Shown: positions 55,966-64,000 of the stretch, in pieces
Position numbering within the stretch: position 1 is the first letter of the stretch
Layout of the letters: each line of letters opens with the position of its first letter
From: Leguminivora glycinivorella
Lineage: Eukaryota > Arthropoda > Insecta > Lepidoptera > Tortricidae
Assembly: GCF_023078275.1 (NCBI RefSeq)
Contig: NC_062983.1
Span: 14,501,001-14,565,000, forward strand
Length of the DNA stretch: 64,000 nt
Direction: 5' to 3'
Program-made: the position numbers and the translations under genes
Notes under the pieces: model-generated
What the model saw: only the letters and a program-made list of their open reading frames with translations
What the model was told of the DNA's origin: nothing
The model's database searches: none

Positions 55966-58243
55966 TGTAGAGGGTGAAAATCCGAAGAGGGGTGGGGCGT
56001 GCGCGTGAGCGAAGGAAAAGGCGGCGTGTAGCAGTCTTAGGCGTTTATTCAGCCAACACTATGCTAAAATTGCTAAATACCTATTCTATCGAGGTTCCAA
56101 AGGCCGTACAGCGTCCTTGAGGACAACCGACGAGCGCAAAGGGGAGCGTGGTAGACGTAATCAAATGGCTTTACAAAGGTCCCAAACGGTACACTATGTG
56201 TGCGCAATTGACTCCTAGCTAATTCTCAAATAAAACATTGTTCAGTACATGAGGTCGTTATCCCAGGAAAAATCTTAATAGCGACAACTAACTTTGAAAT
56301 GCGCCACAGCACAGCGACATCTATTGAGCTTTGTGTGTAACAGACAAGTTGATCTTAGTACTAACATTGTTGTTTGTTTTTTACATGTTTGTTTACTTAT
56401 TTACAATCTTTACATTTACTAATTACTTCAGTAAAATATACAAGTTACGGGAACCGTGTTCCATGTTTTAAATATTTAAACACCGAAGTTCAATATCACA
56501 ATATTGGTACCCGTGGCGCCATCTGTTGACGGACGGCCAAACTAACAATTTTGAGGAATTTTATCTAAGAGGTACGTATTGACATGATTACTATAAAATT
56601 CTAGGCACCCGTTAACACATGTTGCACTAGGTTTTAGAATTTTAAGAGTACGGGAACACTTAAATATTTGCTAAGTTCACTCGGAAAACCAGTACCGGTG
56701 GCGCCATCTAGTAGCGGCCCGTTAAACTAAGCTTGTTTGCACTGAGTTTATACGTTTTGGTAAATGTTCGCGTTACAGTCTCCCCCTCTGGAACTGCAGT
56801 CGACCCGGCGCAGTGACAGGAAAGTCGACGTTGAGTTGTAGTCAGTGTGGGAGCACGTCCGCGTTCATTTCCGGTTGCTGGTACAGGGGTAGTCTCTGGG
56901 TCTCCCCCTCTTCCATAAGACTGTAGGTGCGTTCCGTAGTGTTTAGCTACTGCACACTTCGGGCAACTGCTCCTAACAACGCCTGGCGTACCGCACCCAT
57001 AACAAGTGTTGACGGGCGGTGGCGGAGACGGCGCTGGCGCTGCTGTCGCGGTTGTCGCAGTACAGGTAGTGGTTGTGGCTGGTAGCAGCACTTCAACTTT
57101 CACCGCTTCTCGAGCGGTCGCTTGTAGAGGCAAAGTACGTATTGCGTCATTGAGACGTTTGAAACACGTAGCTACTGTCAGGAACGGTTGCAAGCAGGCT
57201 GGATCCCGTTTTCCGACGAAGAAGAAAGTTGCCTTCGCGAAGGAGCTATGCTTAACCGGCAGCGGAGCAGGACGTACAGCGCTGGTGATCGCCTCCAATA
57301 GCTGCTGGAACTGTCCTTCTGACATGTTAACAGCCATTTCTACACGTTGTTCCCGCAAAATCTTCGCTCTTCGTGTCTCGATAGTCATCAACCTCGTGAC
57401 GTCACAGCACGGCCTCGAGTTGGGCGCCAGATGTAGAGGATGAAAATCCGTAGAGGGGTGGGGCGTGCGCGTGAGCGAAGGAAAAGGCGGCGTGTAGCAG
57501 TCTTAGGCGTTTATTCAGCCAACACTATGCTAAAATTGCTAAATACCTATTCTATCGAGGTTCCAAAGGCCGTACAGCGTCCTTGAGGACAACCGACGAG
57601 CGCAAAGGGGAGCGTGGTAGACGTAATCAAATGGCTTTACAAAGGTCCCAAACGGTACACTATGTGTGCGCAATTGACTCCTAGCTAATTCACAAATAAA
57701 ACATTGTTCAGTACATGAGGTCGTTATCCCAGGAAAAATCTTAATAGCGACAACTAACTTTGAAATGCGCCACAGCACAGCGACATCTATTGAGCTTTGT
57801 GTGTAACAGACAAGTTGATCTTAGTACTAACATTGTTGTTTGTTTTTTACATGTTTGTTTACTTATTTACAATCTTTACATTTACTAATTACTTCAGTAA
57901 AATATACAAGTTACGGGAACCGTGTTCCATGTTTTAAATATTTAAACACCGAAGTTCAATATCACAATATTGGTACCCGTGGCGCCATCTGTTGACGGAC
58001 GGCCAAACTAACAATTTTGAGGAATTTTATCTAAGAGGTACGTATTGACATGATTACTATAAAATTCTAGGCACCCGTTAACACATGTTGCACTAGGTTT
58101 TAGAATTTTAAGAGTACGGGAACACTTAAATATTTGCTAAGTTCACTCGGAAAACCAGTACCGGTGGCGCCATCTAGTAGCGGCCCGTTAAACTAAGCTT
58201 GTTTGCACTGAGTTTATACGTTTTGGTAAATGTTCGCGTTACA
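55966..58243 (-). mobile_element. Non-autonomous Gypsy-type LTR retrotransposon, second copy
   Basis: Copy of the U8 element with the same CTAT duplication and the same LTR differences: LTRs 55966-56777 and 57432-58243, interior 654 bp. It therefore arose by duplication of the array, not by a second insertion. Confidence 0.9.
56708..57391 (-). CDS. Truncated Gypsy-type Gag, second copy
   Basis: 227 codons with the same protein sequence as the U8 copy, including the single CYGCGTPGVVRSSCPKC zinc knuckle. Confidence 0.6.
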   Translation of the reverse strand: MMTIETRRAKILREQRVEMAVNMSEGQFQQLLEAITSAVRPAPLPVKHSSFAKATFFFVGKRDPACLQPFLTVATCFKRLNDAIRTLPLQATAREAVKVEVLLPATTTTCTATTATAAPAPSPPPPVNTCYGCGTPGVVRSSCPKCAVAKHYGTHLQSYGRGGDPETTPVPATGNERGRAPTLTTTQRRLSCHCAGSTAVPEGETVTRTFTKTYKLSANKLSLTGRY

Positions 58244-58936
58244 CTATTATATTCAAGTCTTGGGTAGATAGGTACTTTCTAGGTATATATACAGTACCTA
58301 TCTATTATATTATTGTTTAAGTCCCAACATCACAAGCCTTATTGAAATTTTCCGTGGGACTTAATCAATAGTAAGTCTGTGTAAGATTATCCTATTTTAT
58401 TCGTGATATCCATTTAACTAAGCTTTATTAGCCATTCCACACGCGGACATCGCATATGAACCTTAAGAAAGACTCGCGACATAAAGTAACAATAGAAATT
58501 GCGAACGTGCGTTCCGCGGGAACGCGCGCCACTCCTGATTACTTGTACTTGTAGCGCGACGATAGAATCGCGGAAGTGAGCCGCCCCTGGTGTTACAGAA
58601 ATACAGGCTAATCCCACTATCATAAAAAAAAGTTACTGAACTTATTAGTTTTATGGCGAAGGTTAGGCCATTAGGGTATTGTAGTAAAACTCCAGGTTGT
58701 ATGTACAGAAGGGAATGAATTTTTACGAACGAACGAGTCTTCATCGATGTGCCTTATTAGGACATCGGTGGCCTTCCCATCCTTGGATTTGGATTTTCGG
58801 CGGTTTTTCCGCCGCCCACGACAGTGGGCGGGTCTTTTCGCTGTCCTTGAAAAGGACTCAGGCGGCGTTAACCTTGTCAGGCCAGGGGTGGCCTGTCATG
58901 GCTTTTTGTTGTGTTTCTTCTTTTCTTCTTCTCCTA

Positions 58937-61606
58937 CTATGGCTGGTACTCTTCTTCCGGCAACACCAGGCTCCTGGGGAGTGGGCGCTGCCGGCAGCGG
59001 TACTGGAATTCCGGCGGGCGAGCGTGTAGGGGCGCGATCCCTTGTAGGTGTGGGTGCCGGGATGTGTCAGCTCTCGCGAACATCTTCTTGGACATGCTGC
59101 TGATAAAGGCATCCAGGTTTTGCCATTGCACTCCCCGGATGATGTCTACGTTCCGCACGTAGCGGGGAGCTTTCACAATCAGGCGCAGGGTCACATTCTC
59201 CTGCGCACGCAGACGCTTCTTCTGGGAGTCTGATACTAGTGCGTACCAGGCAGGCGCTGCGTACGTCAGGCGGGACCGTATATAGGTCTTAGCTATCCCC
59301 AGCTTCGTGCGGCGGGGGAGGTTGCTCAGAAATATGGGCTTCAACTTGGCTCTGGCTGTTTTTGCTCGGCTGATGATTTCGTCTATGTGGGGCTTCATAG
59401 ATAGGCGCCGGTCGATGCTAACTCCCAGATATTTTATCTTCGGCGCCCATGCTATGTTCTCTCCATTGAGTCGGAGACGTGGTGGCGGTTTGTTGGAGTC
59501 TCCAGTCAGTAGTGCCTGGGTCTTTCCCACGTTGATCGACAACCTCCACCTGGATAGCCAGTCGGGCAGTGCGTCGAGGGACCTCTGGATCTTCTTGGCC
59601 GCTTGCTTCGGGTTCATGGACGTGGCAAAGAGTGCCGCGTCGTCAGCATAGAGGCCCAGCATGACTCCTGGCTCGACTGGCAGGTCATCGGTGTAGAGGG
59701 CGTAGCAGGTCGGTGACAGTACGCTGCCCTGCGGAACTCCCGCGTGGATCGGGTGCTCCTCCGAGATAGCGTCCTCCACCGCTACTTGAAAGCGGCGGTT
59801 TGTCAAGAAGGAGGCCACCACCTTGACAATTCGCCTGGGTGCTTCGGTCTTCGACAGCTTGTAGGTAAGTCCCTCGTGCCACACTCTGTCGAAGGCCTTC
59901 TCCATGTCGAGGCATACGGCTGCGGTGAACTCCTTCTTGTTCCTGGCGTGAGTCATTGTGTGAATGACCCTGGTCAGCTGAAGCGTCGTGGAGTGCCCTT
60001 CCCGGAAGCCGAATTGTTCTGGGCGAGGCTCTACGTAGGGCTGGAGTTTTCCCAGTAAGAGTCTCTCGAACACTTTGGAGAGGGTGCTCAGCAGGGTGAT
60101 CGGACGATAGCTCTCCGGTCTTCCTCTTTCCTTTCCAGGTTTTGGGAGCATTATGACCCGACCAAGTTTCCACGGGGTCGGGAAGTGGCCCGAGCGCATG
60201 ATCCCGTTAAACAGGCGCGTCACCGCCACAACTGTGTGTTGCGGCAGGTTTCTGAGCGCCGTGTTTGGGATCTCGTCGGGGCCCGGGGCTTTCTTGGGGT
60301 TGCAACGGTGGAGAGCTCGCTGCACTTGGCCGGGGGTGAAGAAGACCGGGTTGTCTTCTGCTGCCAGCGGCTGCTGGAAGTATCTCTCCAAGTGTTCGTT
60401 GACCTCTGCGACGTGTTGGTGGTTGCTTGCTGGGTTAGGCTGGAACTGGCGGCTTAGGCATTCGGCGAAGATTTCCGCCCTATCTTCCGCCTTGTATTTT
60501 AGGTGCCCTTGGGAGTCCTTGAGTGGGCGAATCGGGTCTTGCGTCGCGCCGAGTTGACGGCATAGACGGTGAATGGAGGGAACATCACCGTCTATGGACG
60601 CAATGTGATCCTCCCAGCTCGTTGCTGCGTGGTCGATTAGCTCGTTCTGTACTCTCTTCACCAGGGCGTTCAGTTCGGCTTTGAGTGTAGGGCATCTGGT
60701 CACCTGCCATCTTCTTCTCAGGACGTGTTTGCGCTTGATGAGGTCCAGCACCCTTTGAGGTAGGGGAGATATTCTCCTGCTTCGCCGGGTGGTGTGCGCT
60801 GCGGTGTTAAGTGCGTCCTGGATGCCGGTGGTGATTGCTATGGTTGCGGTTTCCACTTCTTCTGCTGAGGAGACTGCCATGGTCTGGGGTTTCCCCTCCA
60901 GGGCTTGGACGTAGGTCTCCCAGCAGATGCGGCGTCTTGGTCGTGAGCTGATTTTGATGGGGAGGTCCTCCAGTGTTAGCAGGATCGGGCGGTGGTCCGA
61001 AGGCAGGTCAGGGAGGGCCTCTTGACGGATGGTGGCCGTGATGTCCTTGTAGACCGCAAAGTCTATGATGTCGGCCCCGTGCGCGTCGTAGTGTGACGGT
61101 TCTTCGGGTCCAGACACCTCGAAGTTGTGGTCCACTGCTGCATTGTAGATGACACGGCCAGCGGAGCACTGCCTCGACGCGTGCCATGCCGTGTGCTTGG
61201 CGTTCCAGTCCCCCGCCAGGAGGATCGGCATTGGGGGACTTAGAAGCTTCAGCAGGTCTCGTTGGAGGTGACGCGGAGGGCCACCTGGTCTGTAGATAGC
61301 GTACAGTCGAAGATCGTGGCCCGTGACTCTAATGTCGACTCCCAGGGCGTAAAGGGAGTCGAGGGGCTGGAATTCCACCGGCTGGTGGATGATGGATCTC
61401 CGAACTAGTACTGCCAGTCCCCGGTACGCTTGGCCGTTCTGTGTCTCCTCCTCCTTTCGGTATACGGCGTAGCCTGGGATCTTCAGAGGGGCGTCAGCGC
61501 GCAGGAAGGTTTCGCTCAGCAGCATTACGTCCACGTTCTGCGCCGAGACGAAATGGCGTAAAAGTCCTATCTTGGACTTTAGCCCGTGCGCGTTCCAGTG
61601 TATCAC
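58937..61606 (-). CDS. Jockey C2 ORF2: endonuclease-reverse transcriptase
   Basis: 889 open codons, all EN and RT motifs as in C1. Both duplicates remain open despite several amino-acid differences. Confidence 0.9.
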   Translation of the reverse strand: MIHWNAHGLKSKIGLLRHFVSAQNVDVMLLSETFLRADAPLKIPGYAVYRKEEETQNGQAYRGLAVLVRRSIIHQPVEFQPLDSLYALGVDIRVTGHDLRLYAIYRPGGPPRHLQRDLLKLLSPPMPILLAGDWNAKHTAWHASRQCSAGRVIYNAAVDHNFEVSGPEEPSHYDAHGADIIDFAVYKDITATIRQEALPDLPSDHRPILLTLEDLPIKISSRPRRRICWETYVQALEGKPQTMAVSSAEEVETATIAITTGIQDALNTAAHTTRRSRRISPLPQRVLDLIKRKHVLRRRWQVTRCPTLKAELNALVKRVQNELIDHAATSWEDHIASIDGDVPSIHRLCRQLGATQDPIRPLKDSQGHLKYKAEDRAEIFAECLSRQFQPNPASNHQHVAEVNEHLERYFQQPLAAEDNPVFFTPGQVQRALHRCNPKKAPGPDEIPNTALRNLPQHTVVAVTRLFNGIMRSGHFPTPWKLGRVIMLPKPGKERGRPESYRPITLLSTLSKVFERLLLGKLQPYVEPRPEQFGFREGHSTTLQLTRVIHTMTHARNKKEFTAAVCLDMEKAFDRVWHEGLTYKLSKTEAPRRIVKVVASFLTNRRFQVAVEDAISEEHPIHAGVPQGSVLSPTCYALYTDDLPVEPGVMLGLYADDAALFATSMNPKQAAKKIQRSLDALPDWLSRWRLSINVGKTQALLTGDSNKPPPRLRLNGENIAWAPKIKYLGVSIDRRLSMKPHIDEIISRAKTARAKLKPIFLSNLPRRTKLGIAKTYIRSRLTYAAPAWYALVSDSQKKRLRAQENVTLRLIVKAPRYVRNVDIIRGVQWQNLDAFISSMSKKMFARADTSRHPHLQGIAPLHARPPEFQYRCRQRPLPRSLVLPEEEYQP

Positions 61607-61620
61607 GCGTAGGTGCGCAA

Positions 61621-62265
61621 TTATGGCGATTTGGAGTTGGCGAGGGCATCTGTGAGCGCCTGTGCCACTTTCGCGAGCTGAGCCACTATTGCGGCGAGCT
61701 CGGGCATGGCGGTAGGCGGTGAGGTGGTGGTGGCCAGTGCAGGGGTTTGCTTGGCCTGCTGGGCTGGGCCTGGCTTGGCAGTGGGGGCTTCAGTCGGAGA
61801 AGTCTTCTTCTTCTTTTTTTTATTTTTCTGTTTTGTGGCAGCTGCTGTTGGTTGTGCTGCTGGTGCCCCCTTTGGGGGGGGGTTGGCTGGGGCCATCAAT
61901 GAGGATGGTGCTGTTTCTTCCACTGTGGTGGTAGGAACCGAAGCTCTGGTGGCGGGGCCCGGGCGTAGAGGGGCCAGGAGGGCAGTCTTCCCGGCCTTCC
62001 ACATCCTGAAGGCCTTTTTGTAGGCTGGGCAGTTTCGGTGGTTGCCTGGGTGTGGGCCCCCGCAGTTTTTGCAGGTTGCCTTCTGGTCGCGGGGTCTGGT
62101 GCATTGGTTCGCCAGATGGGGCTCGGCGCAGCGGACGCAGGCGAGTTCTCGATGGCAGCCATGTGAGGAGTGGCCAAAGCCTTGGCAGTTGTGGCACTGA
62201 GGGGGCCCCTTCTTCCCCCTCCATGCCTCCACCTTGATCCCCTGGATGTGGAGAAGCTGAATGCT
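61621..62265 (-). pseudogene. Jockey C2 ORF1, C-terminal fragment
   Basis: As in C1 with three zinc knuckles, but one residue shorter where a C/G-run differs (ANPPPKGAP instead of ANPPAQRGAP). Confidence 0.8.
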
Positions 62266-63396
62266 GAATGAATTTTTATTTACAAAACGCTTGTTTATAT
62301 ACAATTTTGAATCAAGAGAGAAAGAGATAATATTTACATGAAAGAAAGAGATAGAAAAGGGTATCCCGCGCATGCGCGCAAGGAACGGTGCGCCGGCGCG
62401 CCAGTGGCGCCTCTGCGCATGCGTGACAGATCGCGGGTCGCGAATAAAATAAAACCGATTGACCTCCGGGCGCGAATCCTTTTCGCCGCCGGCTGCCGTG
62501 GAGTGCGCATCGCGTCGTCGCGCGCCGTGCCTCGCTCCGCTGCGTGTTTCTCCGCTGAAGATGAAGACACGACGAGGATGCTGCAGGCTCCGATGAATGT
62601 CTTGTCCTTGTCAGGACGATGATAAACTGTCCTTTTCAGGGCAATCCAAAAAATGCTCTTCTCAGAGCAACTTCAAAACTGTTCTTCTCAGAGCAAACTT
62701 CAATGTTTCACAATCGATAACTAACATCACTGTTCTTGTCAGAACAGTACTGTTTCAAGGACTGCACTACACATGTCAATCTATGTATATGTATATTATG
62801 TGTATCCCCACAGTTTTATTATAGTTTTGAAGGAAGTTTCTTGTTTTCAACTTCCGATGCAAAACCGACGGAGTGTTATATAATAATAACTTTTAGGTTT
62901 GACAAGTCTGTCTGCCTACCTGTGCCAATGAATAACTATTAATAATAACTAAATTATGCAACTTTCCCTTTTTATCTCGCCCAATAGCATCGCGTTATCG
63001 CTGCAAGCTACGCCCCCACCCGTTATCAACAGTGGAGGTAATCTGCGCTTGCACATTCTTCTGATAACAAAATAATAATAAGAAGCTACCTGCCAAATAT
63101 CAAAGTAATTGCACTAATACTTATAAAATACCCGCGCATATATAATACTCAAAAGATATACCAAATAATCGCTCCTAAAGGAAAAAAAGTGCGTCCCCCC
63201 TCTAACTTTTGAACCATATGTTTAAAAAATATGAAAAAAATCACAAAAGTAGAACTTTATAAAGAATTTCTAGGAAAATTGTTTTGAACTTGATATTTAG
63301 GTTCATTATTCTAAGTAGATATTTCCATTCAAAGTAGTATTTTGATAAAGATTCGCATGACAACTATCTCGATCAAATCCCAAATATCGTCACTAC

Positions 63397-64000
63397 TTTG
63401 AAAAAATCTAGTATCTCACGCTGCTCCTCAAAGTTAAAACGCAGTAAGTCTATATGCATTCCATACATACTTACTACAATTTTCTTTTCATTGACAGACG
63501 AAGATACAAGTTTTTTAAAAGTAGTGGCGATATGTGCCATTTTAACGTTTTGAGGTACTTATATTCTAATTGTTTTGATTTTAATTGTCATCTAAGGGAC
63601 TATCTACACACAGGCGAGGCGACGCACGTCGTAAGACGCGGAACGGACGCCAGCGACGCGCCGCCCGAGTGTAATTTAAAAAAAACCGCGTCTTACGACG
63701 TGCGTCGCCTGAGTGTGGGTTGCCGCTTATGGGTCGGTAAGGACAGGAGTTGGATAAATTACAAAAATAATAAAAGCATTTACCTGTTTTAAAATTTTTT
63801 TAATAGCAAGATTCACAATTAACATACCTCACATAATTATGTATCTGGGGGCACGGGAGTGTACTGAACTGTACCCTATTATTTAGGAAACTATTACCTA
63901 CCCTAAATGATTCCCTCCAAACAAACAGTCAGCTAGTTTAGTCTTAATGTTAAAATAAACCTTATAATATTTAAATAAAACAATACAAGGGCCGTCCATG
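63397..64000. repeat. Start of array unit U11 (cut by window end)
   Basis: Contains the AT-rich left part and a perfect 25-bp inverted repeat (63617-63710), ending before the gene's poly(A) signal. The array continues beyond the window. Confidence 0.95.

Larger units (their letters stand above)
58726..62265 (-). mobile_element. Jockey-type non-LTR retrotransposon C2 (duplicate of C1)
   Basis: 3,540 bp with the same GAATGAATTTTTA duplication (58713-58725, 62266-62278) and the same 5' truncation point as C1. A few substitutions and indels have accumulated since the duplication. Confidence 0.9.
53751..63396. repeat. Array unit U10, near-duplicate of U8
   Basis: 9,646 bp with the Gypsy-type element and Jockey C at the same bases as U8. 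It has an extra 26-bp hairpin repeat and a few indels. Near 53837-53848 a 12-bp segment is inverted relative to all other units. Gene-free DNA at 55575-55965, 58244-58725 and 62279-63396 is ordinary unit sequence. Confidence 0.95.

Noticed and set aside
71..64000. rDNA or histone gene cluster
   Set aside because: The unit has no rRNA-like sequence and its protein has no histone fold; it is a spliced gene.

Overview
The window is eukaryotic and most probably from an insect, with Lepidoptera the likeliest guess. The reasons are short GT-AG introns of about 80 bp, AATAAA poly(A) signals, AT-rich non-coding DNA, Jockey-type non-LTR retrotransposons, and a young Gypsy-type LTR element with a tRNA-Lys-type primer binding site. 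The species and chromosome cannot be read from the sequence. A repeat-dense array like this would suit a W chromosome or other heterochromatin, but that is only a guess.

The backbone is a head-to-tail tandem array of a unit of about 3.8 kb: ten units (U1-U10) plus the start of an eleventh. Each unit carries one four-exon gene on the minus strand. Its spliced product (about 265 aa) has an AT-hook, a basic-helix-loop-helix signature with the expected key residues, a possible leucine-zipper helix and a Ser/Pro-rich tail with an acidic/aromatic end. Eight copies look intact. Copy 3 has a 1-bp frameshift and copy 5 has lost a splice acceptor. Each unit also holds a TATA promoter, a near-perfect 25-bp inverted repeat, a GC-rich island with two NRF1-like palindromes, and a row of short covarying hairpins.

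Layout: U1-U4 (71-14573) are almost free of large insertions; U2 has a 174-bp SINE-like insert and U3 a deletion of about 1 kb. U5 (14574-22356) carries full-length but decayed Jockey A1. U6 is plain. U7 (26178-34860) carries Jockey D (intact ORF2) and the internally deleted element B. U8 (34861-44491) carries a gag-only Gypsy element and Jockey C1. U9 (44492-53750) carries a 145-bp Jockey 3' end (A3) and the complete, intact Jockey A2. U10 (53751-63396) repeats the insertions of U8, so the right half is a higher-order repeat of about 18.9 kb.

The most notable signal is where the retrotransposons sit. Three different Jockey insertions (A1, D, A3) share the same 3' junction, about 22 nt downstream of the gene's TATA box, all in the gene's sense orientation. 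Their 5' ends therefore lie 30-34 nt from the TATA box, where transcription should start, so the host promoter could drive the elements. Two others (A2, B) share a second spot in the GC-rich island. These elements end without poly(A), carry a set of covarying 3' UTR hairpins, and their ORF2 frames have no AUG ahead of the essential endonuclease WNA motif. Together this looks like a retrotransposon group adapted to the promoter regions of a tandemly amplified transcription-factor gene.
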